The position numbers were made by a program, and so were the translations under genes. The notes beneath the pieces are model-generated. The model did no database searches. It was not told the DNA's origin and saw nothing but the letters and a program-made list of their open reading frames with translations. Positions 10,530 through 20,097 of a DNA stretch of 40,344 nucleotides are shown here, in pieces. The first letter of the stretch is position 1. Each line of letters starts with the position of its first letter. Origin of the DNA: Catenaria anguillulae PL171 (lineage: Eukaryota; Blastocladiomycota; Blastocladiomycetes; Blastocladiales; Catenariaceae); NCBI GenBank assembly GCA_002102555.1, contig MCFL01000216.1, positions 1 through 40,344 on the forward strand, written 5' to 3'.

Positions 10530-12284
10530 ATGCATCGATTCAATGCCATGCACACCTTCAAGCTGCTCCGCCCGTCCTCGCTCTTGACCCTCTGCAACGC
10601 CCTCCGGCCTCATCATTTCCGATTGCACCGAATTCAGACCGTCGCCCGCACCTTGTCCACCACCATGTCGATAACCAGGACTTCGTACCAGACCCCACCG
10701 GTAGCCCTGACCTCGACGGCTGTCTCGCGCACCATCCACCTCTTCGACTTTGACGACAATGTCTTCCACATGCCTACCCGCATCCTGCTCTTTGACAAGC
10801 ACAAGACACCGTTCCGCGTGACCACGGGCGCCTACGCCGTGCTAAAAACCGCCGACAACCGCGCCATGCGCAACTTGCAGGACTACCACGTGTCGTGGCC
10901 AGACTCGCTGCTCGAGTTTGCCGACGCCAACGGCGGGCCGCTGCCCATTTCCGACTCGTTTTATGCTCGCGACATGTGCGCGGCTCTCGGAATTGCCGGC
11001 GGCCCTGCTGCCATCATCAAGGACGGGCCGCAGGCCGTCAGAAACAGGTTGGATCCGAGGTTGTTGGATGTGAATGCGCCGCATCCGGCAAAGGCACCGC
11101 TGTGGGCCGAGTTTGTGCATGCGCTTGCGACCGACCCGGACAATGTGTGGATTATCACGGCGCGGTTGCATCATCCGGAAACCATTCATGCCGCCCTGAC
11201 CATGCTTGCGTCACTTGGTTTGTTGCCCGCGGTTCCCAAACCGCAACACATTTGGCCGGTCGCCCACCCTGGATTTCCCGCCAGGTTCATTGCCGAGTTT
11301 CCAGAGCATCCGCCGCTCCCTAACTTGCCAGGCGATCCGCCCTTGCACTGGTCGCGGTACAAGGCCGAGCTGCTGTCGACACTCATGCACCGGTTTGCGC
11401 GCGAGACGCCCGCTGGCAACGTCACGCTGTGCAAGTTTTCCGACGACGACCACAAGAATGTCGAGGCTACGCTCAAGTACCTTCCGCCCGTGATTGCCCA
11501 GCTCGAGGGCAAAGTCGCTGTGCAAGTCTACTCCACGGCACATGTACCGCCGCCGTCCATGGCCTACATTGACCCTTCCGGCACTCGCGATCCGCAAGCG
11601 GACCTTGCCCTGGCCGTCCCACAGCCTTGCTCAGCGACCCACCCAAATTGGCACTCTGCGTCGCTCACCATCAACACAAGCAACAAGTTCAAAGCGGCCG
11701 AGTTCCGGACCTACTTGCTGCCGCACGTGCACGCCCTCGACATGCACGCGCACGACCTACCCGAGCCCGATTCGGACCCGTTGACCATCATGCGTTACAA
11801 GGCCTCGCACGTTTGCCCCCCGGGCACCATTTGCGACGACACGTCGCTCGAGATTCCCGATGCGCATGCGGACGCTGCGCACTTGGTCGGGACCAACATC
11901 AAATGGGGTGCACATGCCCTCGATGCGTTGGCGGGCAAGCGTGCATTGTTTGTGTGCATGCTGGGCAGGGTGCGTGCAAATCCCGAGTCGGGCAAGGACG
12001 AGGTGGCCGTGTATCGCGGCGAAACATGGGGCACCATTTGCTTGGAGGACAAGGACGCACATGCGCGGCTCAGGTGCGCCCCTGGGTTCTTGCCGTGGTT
12101 TGTGCCTGATGGCGGCGACAGGCCCGGGTGGTCGCTCGCTCGGTACATTGTTGAGGGCGTGGATTACACCAGGGTGAATCCTCGGTGGATTGCCGTCCAG
12201 GATTTGTTGGCCGAGCGGGCTTACTTGGTGTGCCCGACTCTGGACAAGTGGGAGGGCAAGTGGCAGAAGGAGGACGAGAATTAG
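10530..12284 (+). CDS. HAD-like phosphatase fused to ITPase/Ham1-like domain
   Basis: Single exon of 584 aa from the ATG at 10530. Another ATG at 10548 is in frame, and a third at 10665 sits in a strong context (CCACCATGT). The stretch before that third ATG is Arg/Leu/Ser/His-rich without acidic residues (LLRPSSLL, RLHRIQTVARTLS), a plausible mitochondrial presequence; starting at 10665 would give a cytosolic 539-aa form. The N-terminal domain shows HAD motifs: DFDD (73-76), WIITARLHH (about 208-216) and KFSDDDHKNVE (about 303-313). The C-terminal half resembles the inosine-triphosphate pyrophosphatase fold: LTINTSNKFKAAEF (about 380), CDDTSLEIPDA (about 435) and ALFVCMLG (about 472). The joint activity (a phosphatase plus a house-cleaning nucleotide hydrolase) is inferred; substrates are unknown. 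Not every active-site residue of the ITPase half could be confirmed by eye. Confidence 0.75.
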   Translation: MHRFNAMHTFKLLRPSSLLTLCNALRPHHFRLHRIQTVARTLSTTMSITRTSYQTPPVALTSTAVSRTIHLFDFDDNVFHMPTRILLFDKHKTPFRVTTGAYAVLKTADNRAMRNLQDYHVSWPDSLLEFADANGGPLPISDSFYARDMCAALGIAGGPAAIIKDGPQAVRNRLDPRLLDVNAPHPAKAPLWAEFVHALATDPDNVWIITARLHHPETIHAALTMLASLGLLPAVPKPQHIWPVAHPGFPARFIAEFPEHPPLPNLPGDPPLHWSRYKAELLSTLMHRFARETPAGNVTLCKFSDDDHKNVEATLKYLPPVIAQLEGKVAVQVYSTAHVPPPSMAYIDPSGTRDPQADLALAVPQPCSATHPNWHSASLTINTSNKFKAAEFRTYLLPHVHALDMHAHDLPEPDSDPLTIMRYKASHVCPPGTICDDTSLEIPDAHADAAHLVGTNIKWGAHALDALAGKRALFVCMLGRVRANPESGKDEVAVYRGETWGTICLEDKDAHARLRCAPGFLPWFVPDGGDRPGWSLARYIVEGVDYTRVNPRWIAVQDLLAERAYLVCPTLDKWEGKWQKEDEN

Positions 12285-12680
12285 ATTGCATACTCACTTG
12301 CCGACACTTTTATCTTCATATTCAACTAGTTGTTAGTTGCCAATTGCGCACATATGTACTGATCCAATTATACATACTCTTCATCCTCGTTGCCTTGGGC
12401 TAGCCTGTTCGGGGTCGGACCCGCGCCTGTGTGGAACGACCTTGTCATTGGACGATGTTTTATACTGCTATATGGTCACGACTTCAAGCGACTGGTTCAT
12501 CCAACGTTTCCATCCAACAATTCAAGCGGACCCATCATGATGATTCCCTTCATTTCCATTGTATTGTTTTTTGGACAAAGCATACACAAGAATAACAAAC
12601 AGCATATGAGACAACATGACCGGCAACCAAGTCACACCTCAATCATCTGGCAAATCAAGCGCCAGCAAGCGCACACACGC
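12285..12680. other. Convergent intergenic, 3' UTRs
   Basis: Space between two convergent stops, AT-richer than the genes. No gene, RNA or repeat recognised. Confidence 0.5.
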
Positions 12681-14089
12681 TCAGTACTTGTAGTCGGAAA
12701 CATACAAGGACTCGGACGCGCCCTTGCCCGCAGCACCTCCAGCATACTTGCCCTGGGACGCCTCCCAGTTGGCCTTTGCACGGACCATCAAGGCCTCCTG
12801 AGCCGCCTTGACATTCTCCTTCTTGCCCGCCCACGTCTTGATGACAGTGGCTTGCAGGGCACGGCCGTACGAGAAGGTGAGGGCCCAAGGGCGCAAAAGA
12901 TCCACCTTGTTCATGGCGTTGAGGTGCAATGTGGCCTCTTCCTCGGACTGGCCGCCAGAAAGGAAGGTGATGCCAGGGACTTCGGCGGGAACGGTGCGGC
13001 GAAGGACGGTCGCGGTGGCAAGGCCAATTTGCTCGGGCGTGTACTTGGTGGGGCAATCGACACCGGGGCAGACCTGATGTCATGATTTAATTTGATTTGA
13101 TTTGATTTGATCGAGAGTGAGGAGGGTGCGTGGCTGCGGATCGGATCAGAGTGCATGAGAATGCGTACCATGTTGGGCTTGAGAAGAGTACCAGCGAGGA
13201 AGACGTGGTGCTGGTTGAGCTTGTAGTACACGGCGGCGAGAACCTTTTCCGTGCAGAACACGGCACGCTCCAAGTTGTGGTCGCCGTCCATGAGAATTTC
13301 TGGTAACAGAGCAAATCAAATGTCAGCTCGAGATGCGAGCGAAAACAACATTGAAAGCGTCATTTGGAAAACGTACCGGGCTCAACAATGGGGACGAGGC
13401 CGTTAGCTTGGCAAATGGAAGCGTAGCGGGCAAGCACGTTGGCGTTTTCCTCAATGGCCACAGGCGACGGCTCATTGGCGCCGATGCGGAGCACGCAACG
13501 CCACTTGGCAAACCGGGCACCGAGCTTGTAGTACTCTGCGCACCGCTCGGCAAGGCCGTCGAGGCCCTGGGTCGTGGTCTCGTCGTTGGTGCCGTGGATG
13601 GGCACGGTACCCTTGTCCACCTTGATGCCGACAAGAATGCCGCGCTTGCGCAGCACTTCGGCGAGCGGGGTGCCGTCGGCAGACTTTTGGCGGATGGTTT
13701 CGTCAAAGAGGATCACGCCGCCAATGTACTTTTCGAGTTCTGGAGAACAGGAGGAAACACGGTACGTGATGGCAGGGACGCAGGGCAGGACACGAGGTTA
13801 GAAGAGAGATCACAGGATGACGGAAGAGCAGCGAGCACCAGCGCCTCAGCACGGCATCAGGTGTGTGGGACGCACCTCCGGGGGCGGTGAAGAGCAAGTC
13901 ACGGTAAGCGCGGCGGTTCTCCTCCGTGTTTTCCAGGCTGATGGACTGGAAGCGCTTGGCAATGGTGCCGGTCGACTCGTCGGCGGCGAGAATGCCCTTG
14001 CCAGCGGCAACAATAGCCTTGGCGTTGTCGGCGAGCTCCTTGCGGCGGGCGGCGTCGGTGACGACAGAGGCGGTGTAGTTGTTGGTCAT
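12681..14089 (-). CDS. Class I fructose-bisphosphate aldolase
   Basis: Exon model on the minus strand: 14089-13876, 13739-13377, 13299-13169, 13073-12681, giving 366 aa, the usual class I length (about 363). Family blocks are all present: [17 protein letters not shown] near the start, [62 protein letters not shown], and GTLLKPNMV, whose Lys233 is the expected Schiff-base lysine. [10 protein letters not shown] follows, and the protein ends in Tyr (SDYKY), as in the animal enzymes. It cleaves fructose-1,6-bisphosphate to DHAP and glyceraldehyde-3-phosphate in cytosolic glycolysis. An in-frame upstream ATG (14158) would add about 23 residues, but the chosen ATG fits the family start. A TATA box lies about 135 bases above. 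Most Dikarya use the metal-dependent class II enzyme, so class I is notable. Confidence 0.95.
13091..13110 (+). repeat. (TTTGA)4 microsatellite in aldolase intron 3
   Basis: Four perfect TTTGA units inside the third aldolase intron (13074-13168), just past its 3' splice site in genomic order. Confidence 0.9.
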
Positions 14090-14758
14090 GTTTGCGTTGC
14101 GGAAGCTGGGTAAGAGGAGGCTCGAGTAACGACGACTAGGGTAAGGTATCACAGGCACGGGATCACGCTTGGAGATTGAAAAAAAGAGAGAGAGAAGGAG
14201 CGAGGCGAGAGCGGGTGGTGGCCTTTATAGGCGCGCGCCCCGCTGGCAGCACTGCACAACGCTGGCGCTGGCGGCGGGTGCAACTTTGTGTGTCTCGCGC
14301 TCACTCGCTGACGTCTCTGTTGTGATCGGATTTGCAGTGCGGCAATGGCAATGGTTGTCGAGTGACCGTTGGAGCACGCGTTTTTGTTGGGCTCGACCAG
14401 CGCTCGGCCGCCATTCCCAGCCTAGGCCAAGAAACCACGGCCGGAGCTCCAATGGGCAGCGACTTTGTTGAGGGTACTCACTCATTCACAACACTCACGC
14501 CCGCCAAGCAAAAGTGGGAACTTGAAGAATCGGTCCGTACGGACGACAGGCTGACAACCAACACGTCCAACCGCTCCTCGATCAGCCAGATCGGTGCATC
14601 GGAGAGTTTCGGAAATGCCAACTTGAACCTCGCCAGTCTCTTCTCAACGCTAGCCTGACGATGAAGCATGGGAATACACAGTATTATACAAGTAGGTGCA
14701 TAGTTGCGAAACACACGATAGCCCAGTCACGAAAAAAAAAAATAGAGAAAGAAACGCC
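14090..14758. other. Aldolase promoter and spacer to helicase 3' end
   Basis: Contains the aldolase 5' region. A minus-strand open frame (14669-14478, 63 aa, starting MLHRQASVEKRLARFKLAF) looks somewhat protein-like and has TATAATAC about 20 bases above it, but I recognise no family and leave it uncalled. Confidence 0.35.
14223..14229 (-). promoter_or_regulatory. TATA box of the aldolase gene
   Basis: TATAAAG on the minus strand within a GC-rich block (GCGCGCCTATAAAGG), about 135 bases above the aldolase ATG. A strong core promoter suits a highly expressed glycolytic gene. Confidence 0.6.
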
Positions 14759-16875
14759 TCAAATCTTGAGCCGCTTGAGCGGGTCACTCCTCCTCTGCTT
14801 CTTTGCAAACCCACCCTTACCACCACTGTGGTGCCCCTGCCTCTTCCTCTTCTTGCTCTTGTCACCCTCGGCCTCGGGCTTGTGGAACCTCACATTCATC
14901 ACCTTGACCTCCTTGACACCCTCGGGCAACAAGTACGCTGGCGTGTTCTTGAGATGCGCTTGCGTCCGTGTTGGCGCCAAGGGTTGATCCCGCCGCAAAA
15001 ACGCCAAATCCTTTGCGTGGTCCTCAAAGTGAGCACGCAGCTTTTCACTGCGAAGCACCTCGCGCTTGAGCTCCGAGACACGCGCCTCGCGCACTGCAAC
15101 CGATGTCACGGCACGCAGCGCGTCCTCCATACGGTATCGGAATGCGTTGACTTGGGACTTGTTGAACACAAACGGTTGGATCGAGGCACCCAGCTGCTTT
15201 TGGTGGCGCTCAACGGCAACATAGATCTTGGCCTCGTTGAGCTTGGCCTGCGGCTTGATGTCAAATACGCGCGCGAATTGGTCGACGAGCACGAGCGACA
15301 GAACCATGCCCTTTCGGCCACCGCGGGCAGTGCGGCCAGCACGATGGACGTAGGCCTGTGGGGTTGCGGGCATGTCCATGTTGATGACGGCAGTCACGTT
15401 GTGGAAATCGATACCGCGAGACACGCCATGCTCCGAGTCTTGGCGGCGTTTGGGCTGAGGTTTTGCCGAGGAGGCGGCGGCAGGGGCAGACGATGACGAT
15501 GATGATGCGGTTGAGTCCTCATCCGCCGGGTCCTCTGCCTCATCCTGCTCGTCGTCCGAGCTTTCGAATCCCTTCATATCCTCGTCGTCGTCGTCGTCGC
15601 TCGCATCGCCACTCGTGGCAGCCTTGGCTGACAACGACGGCTCCTCGGACTCGTCATCCGTGCTCTCAAATCCCTTCATATCCTCATCGTCGCTAAAACC
15701 ATCTTGCTCCTCGTCCTCACCTTCAATCTCCTTGACTGCGCCCTCACCCACCACCATCTCGGCCACTGCCGACCGCCCACCCTCATCCGTCGCAATCAAG
15801 ATATCGTACGCGCCACGGTTAAACTCGGCCACAATGTGCATGCGCGAATTGAGCGGCAACTCCGAGTTCAACACGACCGACTTGATGGCAAACTGCTCCA
15901 AGAACAAACGTACGCGGAACGCACGGTCAATCGAGTTGACGAAAATCATAATCTTGCCCTTGATAAGCTTGAGCTTGAGGATAAAATAGAGGAGCAAAAA
16001 CTTTTCCTTGTCGCCATCTTTGCCGGGGCACTGGATCACGTATTGCGTCAGGTCCTCGTGGATACCTTCGGCAGAAGACAGATCCAAGTAGACTGGCTGC
16101 GTGAGCAACTTGGCGGCAAAATCGGACACTTTGCGTTCAAGGGTTGCAGACGCAAGGAAGGTTTGGTAGTGCGCCACGTCGGGGAGTTTGGTCGTAAGGC
16201 GGTGCATGTCGTCTTGGTAGCCAAACGACAGGAGCAAGTCGGCTTCGTCAATGACGAGGAACTTGACCGTGTGCAGGTATGTGTTGGGGAGGGAGGTGAG
16301 GAGTGGGAGGATACGAGCGGGGGTGCTGATGACGAGCTCGACGCCCTGAGCGAGTGCTTGCCTGGATACGAAACGATCAAGAGAGGGAATTGAATGAGGA
16401 CAGCGCCGAGAATTCAAAGTATCGTCTCAAGTACGCACAATTGCTGCACAACGTTTCCCTTGCCGCACAAATTGACATGCTCCAACCGCTTCGAGTACTT
16501 GCAAAATGCGCGCAACATGGTCGCCACCTGCTCGGCCAATTCCGTCGTAGGCACAAGGATGAGTCCGCGTGGACCCAAAGCGGATGCTGAGGAGGCAGCG
16601 TCGTCCGTGCTCGGTTCGATGCGCGGATTCATAATCATGTAGTTGAGCATGGGGATCAGGTACGCGGCCGTCTTTCCGGACCCAGTGCGTGCTTTGGTGG
16701 CGACATCGCGGCCTTGCAATGCGAGCGGAATGGCACGTTGCTGGACTGGCGTCGGCTCACGGAAGCCAAGTGAGGCGATGGCTGATTGGATTTGTGGACA
16801 CAGATCAAAGTCGGAGAAGTGGGCTGGGGTCGCGGCCGAGTCGGGCGGTGCTGATGACGTTGCTGCGGATGCCAT
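14759..16875 (-). CDS. DBP9: DEAD-box ATP-dependent RNA helicase Dbp9/DDX56
   Basis: Exon model on the minus strand: 16875-16439 and 16361-14759, giving 679 aa; the 77-base intron has donor GTGCGT. Motifs in order: Q motif (about 40-46, EPTPVQQ), Walker A ARTGSGKT (62-69), PTTELAEQV (Ia), ISTPAR (157-162), DEAD (184-187), SAT (217-219), IATDE (335-339), SRGIDF (460-465) and HRAGRTARGG (485-494). The family hallmark is a charged insertion between motif V halves, here residues about 340-458, holding two copies of a DEDMKGFES-DDE repeat. The C-terminus is Lys/Arg-rich and fits nucleolar location. Dbp9 acts in 27S pre-rRNA processing and early 60S subunit assembly. It is divergent from the next gene, sharing a 490-base upstream region. 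Confidence 0.93.
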
Positions 16876-17365
16876 GGTGATTTAATGCCGATGGGTGTTG
16901 GTTTCATGTACAAACTTGCCATGTGTGATTGAACTCACCACCATCCATCCATGGGTGGAATCAAGCTGGCAAGGAGGGGATGGGCAAAAGTGCATCCTTG
17001 TCCCAAGCAGAGTCACGTGATTGGTATCGACAAGCAGGATGGTACATGGCTCTGTTCGCATGCTCACAATGCTCATACGATGTACAGACGTATACCGATC
17101 TGGCAAACTGAAAAGTGCTTGCTTCTCATTGGCTTAGGATCCCAAGATTGTCACTTGCTTCCCAGAACCACGGCATTTATCTCAATCGGCTGTGTGCCCC
17201 GCCTTTGCTCCACTATCGCATGCCAACCCCCCACCACAACCGATCGCCTTCCAAGATCCAACGAAAGTGCCAGCAAGACAAACCGGAACTATATGCATTT
17301 AGAAAGTTTCGCTTGAATCCCATTTGCACCAATACCTAAACAGATCCGTGTGCAGTCCCATCGCG
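16876..17365. promoter_or_regulatory. Divergent upstream region, DBP9 / pseudo-hybrid kinase A
   Basis: 490 bases between divergent start codons. No gene seen. On the + side CTATATGC near 17290 could be a weak TATA for the kinase-like gene; nothing clear for DBP9. Confidence 0.35.
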
Positions 17366-19529
17366 ATGCCAGCTCCCGACACTGCCAAGCACGAAGAGAT
17401 TCCAGCGGTCGCGGGAACGTGCTTCCCAAACCATGTCAAGCCTGGGGATACTGGCTTTTGGAATGCAAAAAACCCAGCTTCCAATGCCGAAATGATTCTC
17501 ACGACCTTGTCCTACGAGGTATCGATTGACTCTAGCACCCTGATAAGCCGTGTGGACGAAAATGTCAAAATCAATAACTGTCGGCCTTTTGTCTGCCAGA
17601 CTCGGACCATGCTTACGAACATTGTGGGCTCGGCCGACACAATCAACTCGTTCCAATCGTCACTCCCACCGGAACTGCGTGAATCGGCCCAGACTATCAT
17701 GCAATCATCGCGTCAGCTGCTGAGGACCATTCAATCCGTGTTTCTGTTGGTCAAGTTGAGCGAAAAGAGTCTCGGGCTGCAACCCAAACCAGTAAGCTTG
17801 TGCGAGGCACTCGTCGAGGCGTGCCAGCGAAATGAACGATTTGCTCGGTACATTCGTTATCGATAGTCTTCCGACGAAAGTTAACCTTGTGGTGCTGACT
17901 TATCGGATGCCCGCCGGACTGGGTAAACTTGGCCGATAGCGATCGCAAAATTCCCATTTCGGCCAGCTCGTCGGCCTTGTCGGATTGGGTCATGACCGAC
18001 ATCACTGCACTCGCGACGGTATTTGATCATTTCTTGGAGTTCTTTACCCGAAACCTGGCTCCCACAACACCGCTGGATATCGACATGTCGTCGTCAACTA
18101 TATCGGCCAAAGATTCCCAGGCACCTGTTCAGTACAAGCACATGATTCACATTCGGTTTGCCGGGAGGGGCACCAAGCTTCCACCCGTCCTTGCACAGCG
18201 GATTGCCGGTCTGCCCATCAAGCACTCGTTCCTGGACGTGCTTCGCAAGATGCAAGTGCTTCCATCGTATGACTGCCTGCTCTTCTCGGTCGCGCACGAC
18301 GTGGTCCAACTCATGGGTGGATCCGTCAGTCCGCTCGAGAACGGAGTCGTCATCAACCTGCCGCTTGTGGAAACGACCGCTCCGCCGTCTGGCCAGTACG
18401 TCGACTCTTCCGAAGGCTTGTACGATATCCACGCCCAGAAGCAACAAGAGCAGCAACAAGCGACCAAGGTCAGCCCCACAACCGCTCAATCGCCAGCCAA
18501 GAACGCGGTGGCAGAGATCCAGACTGGCGGCGACCACTTTGTCTCGGCGCACTCATCCATTGACCGTTCGGCAGGAGACCAGCAGCAGCAAGGCGGTGTC
18601 ATTCAGGCTCCAGAATTGCCCACAATCGCGTCCGTCTCCGGCTCGGGAATAACCTTGGCTGCATCGTCAAGCACACAATCGTCGCAAGGAAAGCAAACAA
18701 AGTCCAGTGTTGAAGGAGCGGCCGGAGTTCCTCAAGTCGACGCAGCGATAGTGAGTCCTTCTCAGTCGCATACCTTGAGGCTTCCCTCCATCAATGGCAC
18801 TCTGGCAAACGGGTCAGTTGTCCGTGTGCTCCCGCTGTCGCAAGATGCCTGTCCCGTCCCGCACCAGAAGCCCGATGGCCCACCAGGCAAGCCAAAGTCT
18901 GAGCGTCACTTGCTCGTCGTTGTACGTGGCCCTTGTGCACTCGGATCTTATCTTGTTCCTATCGGCACTCGCTCACATTTCCCACCGCACTGCACGCGCG
19001 CAAACCTTTTGTGTAGGAAGACAATATGATCAACCAAAGGATTCTGCGCAACATGCTGCACAAGCTCGGGTACACGCAAATCACGTTTGCGGCCGATGGT
19101 GCAGATGCCCTGTTCCACTACAATTCACTCAAGGACGAGGGCAAGTATTTCGATGTGATTCTCATGGACATTTCGCTTCCTTCACTGTCGGGCAACGACA
19201 CGTGTGCGTGGATCCGGCAAAAGGACAGGACACAGGTCATTGTCATGTGCACGGCAGATACGCAAATGGTGGGCAATGTGGCCAGATGGAAGGCATGTGG
19301 GTACGTCTGCTTTGCTTTTCCCGCATGATGCCAGAACGAGGATGCATGCTGACGTGTTGCTCGTCTTAGGTACGACGACGCGATTGAAAAGCCTGTGTTT
19401 GTGGACGTGCTTTCCACTATTCTCAACCGCTGGCTGGAAAAGGGCGATGCCAGGAGGGCGAGACACGCGGCCAACATGCCCAGTGGTGCTGATGTGCGCG
19501 GTGCGGCCACTAACGCTCGGGTAAAGTAA
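17366..19529 (+). CDS. Degenerate hybrid histidine kinase with intact receiver domain (paralogue A)
   Basis: Exon model: 17366-17518, 17600-17847, 17940-18921, 19017-19300, 19370-19529, giving 608 aa. Exon choice is supported by matching the neighbour paralogue. Residues about 43-62 resemble a HisKA H-box, but LSHE is LSYE: the phospho-accepting His is Tyr50. A remnant ATPase fold follows (LFSVAHDVVQLMGGSV...GVVINLP) with no clear N box or glycine-rich lid. A Gln/Ser-rich linker (about 290-450) leads to a receiver domain with EDN (462-464), Asp512 in VILMDISLP, Thr540 and Lys563 in EKPVF, all the residues needed for phosphorylation. No sensor domain or membrane segment is seen. It probably accepts phosphate from another kinase or a phosphotransfer protein; this is inference. 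Intron 1 (81 bases) is in frame without a stop, so retention would insert 27 residues into the H-box. Confidence 0.8.
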
Positions 19530-20097
19530 ATTCAAACACCTGGACTCCCGCAAACGAGTTCAAGTTGAGTTGAGGAGGCCCTTGGTGTATGGGAACCTTG
19601 TAATTGTTTGTGTTGCGTTCGTTTACCGACCAAAATGCATCCCAACCGTTATCATTTGCCCTTTCTCTGCTCTCGATGTCAGTCTGCACGGAACTGCAGC
19701 GGCGGAAGAGTGCAGTCAACGAACGATTTTTTTAATTGGCTGAAACCAATCGCCTCGGACAGTTCCATCAATCGTGATCGAACACTCGGGCAAAGTTCAC
19801 CATGGTGGGCTCGTTTGGAGTGGCATTTCTTGACCCAATCCGATCTTGGGCTGCACATCATGCCTTCCTGGTTCCCAGCCGGCTAGTGAGAGGAAGCTCA
19901 TACACGACTCGTCAGAACTGTGAAATATTCAAAGTTTTCTTTATAAAGTTATTGGATGAAACACATCATCCGTGGGAACGCCATTTCCGCGGTCGGATCG
20001 GGCAATTTAAATCTGCATGACCTCACCTTGTCCCTCGCTCCAGATATATTGACAGGATCACACGGCTCCATATAGACACCTATACAAGCCCTTCACC
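19530..20097. other. Intergenic between the two paralogues
   Basis: No gene recognised. AT-rich near 19920-20080; GATATATTG (near 20042) and CATATAG (near 20071) are candidate core-promoter elements for the downstream gene. Confidence 0.35.

Noticed and set aside
12390-13890. Open frames antisense to the aldolase gene
   Set aside because: Mirror frames caused by the strong codon bias of the aldolase exons.
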